Translations under genes and position numbers: made by a program
The notes under the pieces: model-generated
Seen by the model: only the letters and a program-made list of their open reading frames with translations
Database searches by the model: none
What the model was told of the DNA's origin: nothing
DNA from: Trebonia sp963843745
GTDB lineage: Bacteria; Actinomycetota; Actinomycetes; Streptosporangiales; Streptosporangiaceae
Length of the DNA stretch: 64,000 nucleotides
Direction of reading: 5' to 3'
Assembly: GCA_963843745.1 (NCBI GenBank)
Contig: CAWJLP010000006.1
Coordinates: 372,001 to 436,000 of the forward strand
Shown: positions 34,186 to 43,221 of the stretch, piece by piece
How positions within the stretch are numbered: position 1 is the stretch's first letter
How the letters are laid out: the number at the start of each line of letters is the position of its first letter

Positions 34186-36459
34186 TCATCCCTCCAGAAG
34201 CCCCAGCCCTCGGGCGCGGATGACTGCCTGATTGCGGTTGGCCGCGGCCAGTTTGCGGTACACCGAGATCGCCTGGGACTTGACGGTGTTCTGGGACAGG
34301 AACAGCTCGGCTCCGATCTCGCGGAAGGACAGGTGCGTCGCCAGCAGCGGCAGCACACGTAGCTCCGCGGTGGTCAGGGCCGATGGTCCGGGGACGTTTG
34401 ATCCGCGTTCCTGGGTCAGCCGGACCCGCAGTGCGTGAGCGTCGCTGACCAGTGTTCCCAGGTCGGGTTGGCGCTTGAGCACCCCGTCGATCTCGCGCAT
34501 CAGCGTCCTGGCCCCTGCCGCGTCGGCCAGCGCGAGGTGCACGCGGACGAGTTCGATCCGCGCCTGCACGGCAAGGTGCGGCACTGCATAACTCAGCACC
34601 GGCCGCAGCCGCTGGGCATCGACCAGTTGCTGCCGCGCAGCGGCGGTATCTCCGCGGTGCATGTGCACGCGGGCCTGCGCTGCGCAGACCAGGGGCGTGA
34701 CGTAGCTGTCTTCGATCCCGGCCTGTTGCAGCACCGTGCGTGCCTGCCCGGCCAGCTCCTCGGCTGGGTCCCAGTCGTGGTGAGCCATCGCCAGCAGTGA
34801 CCGCTCGCACAGCGCAATCGCCAGAACATCGGGTGCGCCGATGTCCCCGATGCTGATGGCGTTTTCGAACGACGCGTCGCCCCCGTCGGGGTCACCGTCA
34901 AGGACCTGTGCGATCCCCTTCAGTAGCGGGGCGACCGGCGCCACGACGCCTGCCGCCGTGAGCTTGCGTGCGGCTTCGTCGGCGTCGGCGCGCATTTGCT
35001 TGACGCCGTGCCGGCACAGCAGGGCCCGCAGGACCGCGGCCCAGGCCGCCGCCACTGGATTGTCAGTCTGGGCCTCGGGCTGGTGCTCCCAGTGGTCCAC
35101 CACGTCGGCCCACCGGTCGGCCTCGACCGGCCGCCCGCTGCGCGCGGCGAGGATGGCAGCCCACACCGCGGCCAGCGGGTGCCCGATGATCCCATCCTGG
35201 TCTTCTAGCCAGCGGAGCCACCGCTGAATGGTTGTCACCCGGCCTGCCCGGTAGGTCGGCAGCATCAGTTCTTCCACTAGGCGGCCGACCGCACCGACGT
35301 CGCTCGCGGCGATGGAATACTCCAGCGCCTCCTCGGGCAGGTTGTTGCGCAGGTACCAGTCAGCCGCGCGGCACCGCAGCACCGGGATCACGGCGGGGCT
35401 GGTGCGTCCCAGCTCGGCCAGCAGCATCTCACGGAACAGGTGGTGGTACCGGTACCACTGTCCGCGCCGGTCCAGCGGCACTAGCAGCAGGTTCGACCGG
35501 GCCAGTCCGGCTAGGTCCGCGCCGGAACCAGGCCGCTCCAGCACCGCCTCGCACAGCGGTCCGCACATCCGATCCAGCACCGCGGTCCGGGTCAAGAACA
35601 CCCGCTGCCGCTCGGGAATCCGGGCCAGGAACTCCGATTCCACGTATTCGCTCACCAGCCGGTCGTCCCCGCCGAAGGCGGCCGCCGCGCCCGGCAGCGA
35701 GCCGCCTTCCCGCAGGTACAGTGCCGCCAGGTAAAGCCCAGTCGGCCAGCCCTCGGTCCGCCGATGCAGCTCGGTCACCTCATCGGCCCCCAGCACCACG
35801 CCCGCTTCCCGCAGCAGTCCGGCCGCCTCCTCGCGGGTGAGCGACAGGTCAGCCGGGCCGATCTCGAGAATCCGGCCCTCGGCGCGCAGCCGCCCGGTCC
35901 GCAGCGGCGGCTCGGCCCGCCCGGCCAGGACCAGCCTGGAACGGTCCGGGACATGATCGGCTAGCACCGACAGCGCGGCCCGGCACTCCTGGTTGTGCAG
36001 GATGTGCACATCATCGAGCACCAGCGCGATTGGCGTCGTCATCGATGCGAACGCCGTACCCAGTCGGGGAACGACCGAGCCGGGCACCGAACTGGCCGGG
36101 GAGGCCAGCGCGTCGAACACTCGCTCACCTACCGGCTGCACCGCATTCAGGGCCTCGGCGACGTAGGTGAGCAGGACCTTCGGGTCGTTATCGTTCTCGT
36201 CGACCGACACCCAGGCGAAGGACTGACCGTTCCTCTCAGCCCACTGAGCCAGCAGCGTGGTCTTCCCGTAGCCCGACGGAGCCACCACGGAGACAATAGG
36301 ACGCGGGTCCGACCGTGCCAGCCGTTCGACCAGAGGCAACCGGAGGACAGTCCCTGGCCGCGCCAGCGGACGCCGCAGCTTCGACGCGACCAGGTCGAGC
36401 ACGGGCCCGTTTCTGGGATATGACCGGCCGGACCGTTCACGCACGTCGCCGTCGATCAT
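34186..36459 (-). CDS. LuxR-family MalT-like ATPase regulator (STAND type)
   Basis: 757 residues. N-terminal ATPase: Walker A is VSVVAPSGYGKTTLLAQW near residue 55 and Walker B is IALVLDDVHIL near residue 145. A helical middle part follows, with TPR-like repeats. The C-terminal LuxR helix-turn-helix is LTTAELRVLPLLATHLSFRE, then LFLSQNTVKSQAISVYRKLA. Such large activators (MalT class) bind a sugar or metabolite and oligomerise with ATP to switch on transcription. The N-terminal start at 36459 gives MIDGDVRERSG. Confidence 0.88.
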   Translation of the reverse strand: MIDGDVRERSGRSYPRNGPVLDLVASKLRRPLARPGTVLRLPLVERLARSDPRPIVSVVAPSGYGKTTLLAQWAERNGQSFAWVSVDENDNDPKVLLTYVAEALNAVQPVGERVFDALASPASSVPGSVVPRLGTAFASMTTPIALVLDDVHILHNQECRAALSVLADHVPDRSRLVLAGRAEPPLRTGRLRAEGRILEIGPADLSLTREEAAGLLREAGVVLGADEVTELHRRTEGWPTGLYLAALYLREGGSLPGAAAAFGGDDRLVSEYVESEFLARIPERQRVFLTRTAVLDRMCGPLCEAVLERPGSGADLAGLARSNLLLVPLDRRGQWYRYHHLFREMLLAELGRTSPAVIPVLRCRAADWYLRNNLPEEALEYSIAASDVGAVGRLVEELMLPTYRAGRVTTIQRWLRWLEDQDGIIGHPLAAVWAAILAARSGRPVEADRWADVVDHWEHQPEAQTDNPVAAAWAAVLRALLCRHGVKQMRADADEAARKLTAAGVVAPVAPLLKGIAQVLDGDPDGGDASFENAISIGDIGAPDVLAIALCERSLLAMAHHDWDPAEELAGQARTVLQQAGIEDSYVTPLVCAAQARVHMHRGDTAAARQQLVDAQRLRPVLSYAVPHLAVQARIELVRVHLALADAAGARTLMREIDGVLKRQPDLGTLVSDAHALRVRLTQERGSNVPGPSALTTAELRVLPLLATHLSFREIGAELFLSQNTVKSQAISVYRKLAAANRNQAVIRARGLGLLEG

Positions 36460-36644
36460 CGCCCAGCAATCCCTCCCCAAGGCCCGCTATCACATACTGA
36501 TATCACGCCCTATATCGGGTCAAGCATGCGGCCTGCACGTACAGGGGGAGAGCCTGCGGCCCGATCCGGTCGTGCGCACCCTGACCGCGCCAGCCCAGGA
36601 TGCGGCAAGCAGGGTCAGGGTGCGGACGATCCCTGGCGTGGTGG

Positions 36645-37290
36645 CTACCGGTCGGCAGGGCCCACTGCGGCCTGGGCGATGAAGGCGGCTACCGCTTCTG
36701 GCTGCGACACGTAGACGGAGTGGCTGGCCGCGACCTCCGATACGGTCGCGCCAATCCGTTCGGCCATGGTGTGCTGCGCCGGCGGCGGGATCATCCGGTC
36801 TTCGCTGGTGACCAGATACCAGCTGGGCTTGGTACGCCAGGCAGGGTCGCTGATCGCCCCGGCCGGGGCGTCCACGTTCCATGGGACCTGTGAGTCGGCC
36901 ATGAACGCGGCGGGGCCGTCAGGCAGGTCGCCAGCGAACGATGCGTGGAACTTGTCCCGGTCGAGGAGCAGGAAGCCATCCCGCGGAGGCAGGATCGGTG
37001 GCTGCGGCCCGTCAGCCGGGAAACCGGCGATGAGCGAGCCGACCGACTCATTCTTGTCCGGCGCGAATGCGTACCGGTGGTGTGGGTCAGGCCGACCGCG
37101 GCCACCGCTATCAGGGCGGCGGCGATGACGGTGCCGATAACGATGACCATGATCCGGTACCCCGAGGGCCGTTGCCGCCCTGGCGAGGGGCGCGGCGGCC
37201 GGCGGCGGGCTGGCCGTAGGCGTGGGTGTCATCGGTGTGGCTGTGCTGGGTGTCGAACTGGGTGAGGGACGGATTGCCCGGTCCTGACAT
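36645..37290 (-). pseudogene. Alpha/beta hydrolase remnant fused to a small membrane-protein remnant
   Basis: From 37080 to 36645 the frame reads the C-terminal part of an EstC-like hydrolase: AFAPDKNESVGSLIAGFPAD, WYLVTSEDRMIPPPAQHTMA (catalytic Asp), AASHSVYVSQPEAVAAFI (catalytic His). The nucleophile half is absent. Upstream, 37290 to about 37075, lies the start of another protein, MSGPGNPSLTQFDTQHS, then (after a frame change near 37165) a membrane helix MVIVIGTVIAAALIAVAAVG. So two unrelated truncated genes are joined near 37075. No working product is expected. Confidence 0.65.
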
Positions 37291-37299
37291 GCTTCGCTT

Positions 37300-37797
37300 A
37301 TGTTCTCACTCCCAGTGACGTTCGCTGAGGATGTCATCAATCTGCCAGCGCGCGCTCTGTTCGAGGCGTTCATCGACGAGCACCGCAGTGCGCTCAATCG
37401 CTGCCTGGACGGGCTGACCGAGGAACAGGTACGCCGGTCGCTAGTGCCGTCCCGGACTACTTTGCTGGGCCTGGTGAAGCACGCGACCTTCCTCGAGAAG
37501 GTCTGGTTCGACGAGGCTGTCACAGGCCGGTCACGTGCCGAGATCGGCATCCCCGCGATCTCCGACGAGTCGTTCATTCTTTATGACAGCGACACCATCG
37601 CCACCGTCCGGCAAGCACACCGCGAGGCATGCGAATCATCACGCCACGCGACGTCATCCCTGGGACTAGAGGACAAGGTCTACGGCTACCGGCTCGGGCC
37701 ACTCCCGCTTCGCTGGGTGTACCTCCACGTGCTGCGCGAACTCGCTCAGCACTGCGGGCACGCCGACATCATCAGGGAGCAGATCCTCAACGGGTAG
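37300..37797 (+). CDS. DinB / DUF664 family protein
   Basis: 165 residues. A four-helix DinB fold: LFEAFIDEHRSALNRCLDGL, LLGLVKHATFLEKVWFDEAV, LRWVYLHVLRELAQHCGHAD. The three-His metal site is visible as His in LVKHATFLE and in LRELAQHCGHADI. Family members are often thiol transferases or metal-dependent hydrolases. The gene starts nine bases from the divergent remnant and looks intact. Confidence 0.8.
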   Translation: MFSLPVTFAEDVINLPARALFEAFIDEHRSALNRCLDGLTEEQVRRSLVPSRTTLLGLVKHATFLEKVWFDEAVTGRSRAEIGIPAISDESFILYDSDTIATVRQAHREACESSRHATSSLGLEDKVYGYRLGPLPLRWVYLHVLRELAQHCGHADIIREQILNG

Positions 37798-37971
37798 CGC
37801 CGGGGGTCGCTGCGCGATGGCTTCGCCAACCCAGACCCGACACCTTCGAGGAAGACGGGAAACAGCAGGAATTTCGTGTCTGGCGTACGCGTGAGAAACT
37901 GAACGTAGCCGCGCGGCGCCGGGGCTGCGGCGCCCGTCGGCTGGGCACGAGCGGCAGACAAGAGGTGGGCA

Positions 37972-38454
37972 GTGGCAACATTCAGCACGTTCACTGAGGT
38001 CCTTGCGCCTGACGATCCATTTCTGAAGAGGGGTCAGGAGAAGGGCTTTGCCGCGGGGTTTGTTCTTGCGGACGTCCTCAGACAGACCGGGGGCACTTAC
38101 CAGACCACGGCTCCCATGTCAGAGAAGTTCCGCGTCTGCATCCGGGCGGTGGCGGGGCTCACCTCAGACGACGAGCTCCTCCGCATCGCGGATCTTCCCG
38201 ATGTGCCGGTGTCGCTGGAAAACTGCCGTCAGCTTGACCCGCAGACCCACTTTGTCATGGTCTGCCGTCTGGACGTCAGCCCCGCGGAGACCCCGCGATG
38301 GCGGCCGATCCAGGCCGCCGGCATCTCTCCGTGGCCGCGAGGCGAACCCAGGATCCTTGACATGTGCCAAGGTGCCCGCATCGAGGAGCGCGTAATACTT
38401 CCAGACGGCTTTAGCTTGCTCCGCATGGGGCCAGCCGCGGAACTCCCGGTCTAA
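37972..38454 (+). CDS. Hypothetical protein
   Basis: 160 residues; I do not recognise the family. It starts at GTG 37972, has no signal or membrane segment, and is of mixed alpha/beta look (MSEKFRVCIRAVAGLTSDDE, HFVMVCRLDVS). Codon use agrees with its neighbours. Its reading frame is intact. Confidence 0.5.
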   Translation: MATFSTFTEVLAPDDPFLKRGQEKGFAAGFVLADVLRQTGGTYQTTAPMSEKFRVCIRAVAGLTSDDELLRIADLPDVPVSLENCRQLDPQTHFVMVCRLDVSPAETPRWRPIQAAGISPWPRGEPRILDMCQGARIEERVILPDGFSLLRMGPAAELPV

Positions 38455-38659
38455 CACCGCCTGTTGCCAACACCGCTGGCGAGCCCCCGAACAGCCGTCG
38501 GCAGGCAGTGACAGGTGCGGAATATCGGCCCAGCCCACGACCAGCAACGGACGGTCCTGGACAACTTGCCCGACGTCGCGGTTACGCGGCGCTGGCGATG
38601 AGCATCTTGCCCGCCTGTTGCGGCACGGGCGCGGGCGCCTACAGGACGCGGCGGCGGGG
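38455..38659. other. 205-bp gap after the decarboxylase, no gene seen
   Basis: Only a short minus-strand frame ending QQAGKMLIASAA near 38590 looks protein-like. It may be a fragment of a lost gene. No hairpin of note is seen. Confidence 0.25.
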
Positions 38660-40150
38660 TTAGCGGGCGGTGACCTGGATGGTCGTCAGGGTCGGATCGG
38701 CCGCGTAGGCGATACGGCCGCCGTCGGCGAGCGCAACCTGGAGTGCGTTGAGGGCGGCCGCGGAGATAACCTCTCCGGGTGCCAGGACCGGCACGCCCGG
38801 CGGGTAGGGCGCGATCAGTTCGGCGCTCACGCGGCCGACGGCGGCTGTCGCGGAAACGGTCTGGTGGCGGGCGAAGAACGCGCTGCGGGGATCGGTTGCG
38901 GTGGCTGGCTCGACGGTCCACGCGGCGGCCGGGGCAATCTGTCGTGGTTCGCCCCGGTGCCTCTCGATCGCGGCCGCCAGGGCATCGACCAGGCGGGTCA
39001 CGGAGGATTCGTCGTCCGAGAGAGTCACCATGGGCACCAGGACGTCACGATCGGCCATTTCCAGGGTGATGCCCGCGGCGAGCAGCTCTGCCTCGACGGC
39101 ATGCCCGTGCGCGCCGGTACCGGCCAGCAGCACGACGAGCTTGGCCGGGTCGACGTGGAGCGGCCCGGCGAGATGACCGGCCGGGCCGTCGGTCATCACG
39201 GCCAGCCCCGAGATGGCCGCGAGCCGGTCACGGGCGCCGCGCACCAGCTCGACGAGCCGGCCGACCAAGCCAGCGCCGTGCTGCTGCAGCAGCGCCCGGG
39301 CGGCGTCCGTGCTGGCGAGGATCGCCCCGGCCGGGCTGGTGGTGTGGGTGGCGTCGAAGCTGCGCTCCAGCCGGCCGGGGTCCAGCAGCCCGCCGGATCG
39401 CCGGGTGCGGGCGAGCAGCAGCGCCGCCTGGCTCCACGCCGGCAGCATCTTATGCGCGCTGGTGATGAGGGCATCGGCCCCGAGGGCGAGCGCGTGCGGC
39501 GGCACCGCCGGGGAGAAACCGAAATGCGCCGCCCAGGCAGCGTCCACGACGAGCGGCACGCCGGCCGCGTGCGCGGCGGCCGCGTGCGCGGCAATATCGG
39601 AGCGCGTCCCGACGTAGGACGGATCCCCGAGCACAACACCGCACGCGCTGGGGTGTGCGGCGAGCGCGGCCTCGACGGCGGCTGCGGGCACGGCACCGGG
39701 CAGCCCGGTGGCGGCGTCCAGTACGGGCCGGACCCATACCGGCCGCAACCCAGCCAACACAATGCCGAGCAGCAGCGACCGATGCAGAGTACGGGTGATG
39801 ACGACGTCCTGCCCGGGCCGGCCCAGGGCCAGCACGGCGGCCTGATTGGCATGCGTCGCGCCGCCAACCGATAGCCGACACCAGTCCACGCCCCAGGCCG
39901 CCGCCGCCCGCTCCTCGGCCGTCACCAGCAGCCGACCGTCCTGCTTCATGGTGTCCAGGCCCGCATACAACGGCACATCACCGCGCACCACGTCGCCCAC
40001 CAGGTGCGTACGCTGCTTGTGACCCGGGATCGTGAACGGCACCATGGTGCCCGCACCGACAGCAGCGCTAAACCGCAGCCAGCCCTCCAGCAGCGGCGCA
40101 TCACTTGCCAGGCCAAGCGGATCCCGGGGATCGTGAGGTTCGGGCGTCAC
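38660..40150 (-). CDS. Orn/Lys/Arg decarboxylase-type PLP enzyme
   Basis: About 496 residues of the fold-type-I PLP decarboxylase family. The start region FTIPGHKQRTHLVGD is the conserved GHK segment. PLP residues are in LSVGGATHANQAAVLALG, VVDAAWAAHFGFS and ITSAHKMLPAWSQAALLL (Schiff-base Lys). It decarboxylates a basic amino acid, giving a polyamine precursor. The GTG start at 40150 overlaps (GTGA) the stop of the upstream broken gene, so they were once a coupled pair. A longer frame to 40309 exists but belongs to the upstream gene. Confidence 0.85.
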   Translation of the reverse strand: MTPEPHDPRDPLGLASDAPLLEGWLRFSAAVGAGTMVPFTIPGHKQRTHLVGDVVRGDVPLYAGLDTMKQDGRLLVTAEERAAAAWGVDWCRLSVGGATHANQAAVLALGRPGQDVVITRTLHRSLLLGIVLAGLRPVWVRPVLDAATGLPGAVPAAAVEAALAAHPSACGVVLGDPSYVGTRSDIAAHAAAAHAAGVPLVVDAAWAAHFGFSPAVPPHALALGADALITSAHKMLPAWSQAALLLARTRRSGGLLDPGRLERSFDATHTTSPAGAILASTDAARALLQQHGAGLVGRLVELVRGARDRLAAISGLAVMTDGPAGHLAGPLHVDPAKLVVLLAGTGAHGHAVEAELLAAGITLEMADRDVLVPMVTLSDDESSVTRLVDALAAAIERHRGEPRQIAPAAAWTVEPATATDPRSAFFARHQTVSATAAVGRVSAELIAPYPPGVPVLAPGEVISAAALNALQVALADGGRIAYAADPTLTTIQVTAR

Positions 40151-40491
40151 GAAGCCCACTCTGCCAGGAAGCGGCCGACCGCATCGGCGACGGTCCCGGG
40201 GGCATCGAAGCTGCGCCAAGCCGGCCCATTCGCCGACGCCGCGCGACCCGCCGGCCGGGCCGCAAACGAACTTGGGGACGCCGGTCGCCTGCCACAGCGC
40301 CGGTTCCATGTTCTTGTAGTTGCCGTCATCCGGCGGCTTCCATGTCCAGGCCCGGCCAGTAGCGGCGACAACCTGGCTGGCATGGCGATGGACTTCGACC
40401 GGTGCCTCGTTGAGGACGTGGACGCCGATGAAGACCCCCGGCTTGTGCAGAACATGATGTTCAGCACCATCCGGGGGCCCAATGGCTGATC
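40147..40491 (-). pseudogene. Remnant of an unidentified gene upstream of the decarboxylase
   Basis: From 40491 the frame reads HHVLHKPGVFIGVHVLNEAP, then ATGRAWTWKPPDDGNYKNME and KFVCGPAGGSRGVGEWAGLA. One base change in frame near 40205 would give SFDAPGTVADAVGRFLAEWA and a TGA overlapping the decarboxylase GTG. I do not recognise the family. The shared overlap says the two genes were an operon before the break. Confidence 0.45.
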
Positions 40492-40825
40492 ACCGGCCGG
40501 GCGAGAGGTCGCCGGGAAGATGCCGATGCGACCGGCGCTGAGCTTGCCAGGTTCTGGGAGAAGCGCCTCAGGTACCGGCAGCGCGCGGGGCACACCATCG
40601 AGACCGCGCCAGACCACGTAACCCTCCGAGCGGTGACTCAGAGCGCGCCGACAGGGCTATGGGTGACCGCGACCGTCCAGGTGGATCTGGCCTGACCTTC
40701 CGGATCTGCCGCGATCCGCGCTTTGGACTGTCGCAGGTCAGTTGGCCGAGGAGTGTCGCGCATCACCCGACGGAGGGCACACAGGTCCGCTGTTGACGTG
40801 CTGCTGAGAACGCTACCGTGGTGGC
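40492..40825. other. Intergenic region, no gene seen
   Basis: About 330 bases between the remnant and the divergent membrane-protein gene. Short frames exist only as composition artefacts. It should hold the promoter of the rightward gene. Confidence 0.25.
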
Positions 40826-41653
40826 GTGGGAATGCACGGGGACGGCGAAGACGACATCGCAGAGCACGACGGCGGGCCGCTGCGGATCCCTGGATGGGTC
40901 CGGCGTCCCCGGTGGCTTCCCGCCGCCGGCTGGCGGCCGTCGCGCGGCGCGGCGGTCCTTGGCACTGCCGGGCTGATCGTCGGGCTGTTCGCTGGGTACA
41001 CGCTGGGCTACGGCCGGCTTGCGCGGGACGGCCGGCCGCCGGGGATGACAGCCGGTCATGCCGGTCCATCGGCCGTGCCCGCCTCTCCCGCGCCGTCGGG
41101 CTCGCCGACCCAGGCCGGGGGCTTCGGGGCTTACGCCCCCGCCCAGGGCATCGCCGGGTTCGCCGGGACCGTGATCGACCAGACCGCAGGAGCGTGCTCG
41201 GTGCAGCATGGCCGCGAACTCCAGCTCGGGGTTGAGGTGATCAACCTCTCCGGCACGACGGTGACTCTCGGGCAGGTCAAGCCCATCCTCCCGATGGGCG
41301 GGCTGCGCGCGCTCTCGCAGCAGTGGGCGCCCTGCGATGCCATCTCACCGTCCTGGCTTATAGCCGGAGGCGACGGCACGGTCACGATCATCAGGGCGGC
41401 GGGCCAGTCAGGGGCACCAGGCATGCCGCCCGGAGCCACGAGGCTAGGCGACGCGCTGCAGGGCAACAATGTCGTGCCACCGGGCGGCACCGCCTGGTTC
41501 AGCGTCACCTTCCAGGTGCTCGTGTCCTGCCCGAGGCCGCTGCCAGTGCAATTCAGCGTCAGCTACCAGGCGAATACGCGTCAGGGCACCGCCCGGCTGC
41601 AGGGATTCCCGGACCTTGGGAAGGTCTCTTACACGGGGTGCGCGGGCACCTGA
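40826..41653 (+). CDS. Single-pass membrane protein with extracellular domain, function unknown
   Basis: 275 residues from GTG 40826. An Arg-rich cytoplasmic start precedes a membrane helix (GAAVLGTAGLIVGLFAGYTL). The outer part (residues about 110-275) is beta-rich, with LGVEVINLSGTTVTLGQVKP and LPVQFSVSYQANTRQGTARL. Four Cys residues could form disulfides. I do not recognise the family. The frame is intact. Confidence 0.6.
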   Translation: MGMHGDGEDDIAEHDGGPLRIPGWVRRPRWLPAAGWRPSRGAAVLGTAGLIVGLFAGYTLGYGRLARDGRPPGMTAGHAGPSAVPASPAPSGSPTQAGGFGAYAPAQGIAGFAGTVIDQTAGACSVQHGRELQLGVEVINLSGTTVTLGQVKPILPMGGLRALSQQWAPCDAISPSWLIAGGDGTVTIIRAAGQSGAPGMPPGATRLGDALQGNNVVPPGGTAWFSVTFQVLVSCPRPLPVQFSVSYQANTRQGTARLQGFPDLGKVSYTGCAGT

Positions 41654-41761
41654 CGACTGCGGGAGAAGGAAAAAGCCGACGGCGATGCCGCCGCCGGGAC
41701 CGATGAGCGCTGTGCGCTTCGAGCAGCCGGCGCAGCCCGCGACCGGCCCACGCGACTCGGG

Positions 41762-41956
41762 CTCGTCGCCGCCGGTCTCGGGATCGCCCTGATGCCCGGC
41801 ATCGCCGCCCAGGCGGTGCCGCGCGGCGTGCGCTGGATCCCGGTCCATGACGACACCGGCGGGCTCCGGCGAGCCATCTGGGCGGCGACCAGTGACCATC
41901 CGAGCGCAGCCGCGACCGCCATGGTCCACGCCTTGGAGGAGGAGGCCGGTTCCTAG
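41762..41956 (+). pseudogene. LysR-family regulator, C-terminal remnant
   Basis: Reading CTC GTC GCC from 41762 gives LVAAGLGIALMPGIAAQAVP, RGVRWIPVHDDTGGLRRAIW and a stop at 41956. This is the end of a LysR substrate-binding domain. The DNA-binding domain and most of the protein are missing, and there is no start codon. Confidence 0.7.
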
Positions 41957-42124
41957 GTCCGCAGGTCGCGATGCAGCGCACCGAGCATGCCGAACGGGGC
42001 AATCGGTGCGCCTGCCTGTCCACTGCCGACATAGCTGCGATACCGCTCGCATCGACCTGGGAGCCGGCGAGCGAAGGGGCCAGCCGGCCTTCGACGTCTT
42101 CGACTCCAGGAGCGCGCCTGCACC

Positions 42125-42232
42125 CAGCAGGTGATCGCCAAGGGCTACGACACGATGACCGGCGTCGGCACGCCAAACGGCCCCGCCTTCATCACCGGGC
42201 TGCGCCGCGCCGCCTACTGTTCCTATTTTTAG
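42125..42232 (+). pseudogene. S53 (sedolisin) peptidase, C-terminal remnant
   Basis: A frame of 36 codons reads QQVIAKGYDTMTGVGTPNGP, then AFITGLRRAAY and a TAG. GYDxMTGVGTPNG is the C-terminal calcium-site segment of sedolisin-type serine peptidases. All upstream parts of the gene are gone. Confidence 0.65.
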
Positions 42233-42247
42233 TCCCCGGGCAGGAAC

Positions 42248-42296
42248 CACGGGTCCGTTCGGGAAAATCAAGATCTTCATCCCGAACGGACCCGTG
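42248..42296. terminator. Perfect 16-bp inverted repeat
   Basis: CACGGGTCCGTTCGGG and CCCGAACGGACCCGTG with a 17-base AT-rich loop. It lies between two truncated genes and may be a bidirectional transcription end. Confidence 0.55.
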
Positions 42297-42320
42297 ACTT
42301 CGCCTCCGTGGAGCGCTCTT

Positions 42321-42539
42321 TCAGCGGGCGGGGGGAGCCAGGCCGTCGAGGAAGAATGCCTTCAGCCGCCTGAGCGCCTGGTCCGAGCGCCGGTCGTTCG
42401 GCAGCTGCTGTGCCAGCATCGCGCCCAAGACGATGATGTCGCGCGCGGTGACGTCCGCGCGGATCGTGCCGTCGCGCCGACCGCGGTCGAGGATGCGCTG
42501 GAGCGCCTGGTGGACGCTGGACCTTGAACCGCGCACCAT
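42321..42539 (-). pseudogene. TetR-family regulator, C-terminal remnant
   Basis: The frame reads HQALQRILDRGRRDGTIRAD, then DIIVLGAMLAQQLPND and ends FFLDGLAPPAR. This is a C-terminal ligand domain of SbtR-like TetR proteins. The helix-turn-helix is missing and the start of the divergent cupin gene lies just upstream. No working regulator is encoded. Confidence 0.65.
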
Positions 42540-42613
42540 TGCCAGTTACATAGCCGAACTCGGTGCCGCCCGGTCCCGGTAGGTCCGCACCCGTCAATCC
42601 GCGAGGAGACAGC

Positions 42614-43153
42614 ATGCCCAGCCATCCCGCGCCCGTCCCGCCCGACGATCTGTCACGCAAGCTGACTGTCGCGCGGCCGGACAGCGATCCGAGCCTGCCG
42701 CACATCGGGCTCGTCGGCGACACCTACACGATCCTCGTCACCGGCGAGGACACCGCCGGGAAGTACACGCTCATCGACATGCACGTGCCCCCGGGCGGCG
42801 GGCCGCCGCCGCACCGGCACGACTTCGAGGAGATGTTCACCGTGCTCGACGGCGAGATCCTGGTGACCTTCCGCGGCGAGACGCTCGTTGCCCACGCCGG
42901 GGAGACCATCAACGTGCCGTCCAACGCACCGCACGCGTTCACTAACGCCACTGGCACGCCGTCGCGGCTGCTATGCCTGTGCGCGCCCTCGGGGCAGGAG
43001 GAGTTCTTCACCCTGGTCGGCCAGCCCGTCGCCACCCGGACCGAGGCGCCGCCGCCGCTCGACGCCGGAGCGCGGGCGGCCTTCATCGCCAAGTCGAGGG
43101 CGCTCACGCCCGAATACAAGACTGAACTGCTTCCGCCGCCCGGCGCGAAATAA
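42614..43153 (+). CDS. Cupin-domain protein
   Basis: 179 residues. Cupin motif 1 is PPGGGPPPHRHDFEEMFTVL, with two His and a Glu as metal ligands, and motif 2 is ETINVPSNAPHAFTNATGTP. Such small cupins act as isomerases, dioxygenases or sensors. Start ATG 42614 has GAGGAG in front. The TetR remnant beside it may have been its former repressor. Confidence 0.85.
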   Translation: MPSHPAPVPPDDLSRKLTVARPDSDPSLPHIGLVGDTYTILVTGEDTAGKYTLIDMHVPPGGGPPPHRHDFEEMFTVLDGEILVTFRGETLVAHAGETINVPSNAPHAFTNATGTPSRLLCLCAPSGQEEFFTLVGQPVATRTEAPPPLDAGARAAFIAKSRALTPEYKTELLPPPGAK

Positions 43154-43221
43154 AGGACGGGTGCCGTGCCATTAGCACCGGTGACTAGCGGTCTCTCACG
43201 GCCAGCGATGGGCACCGCGCC

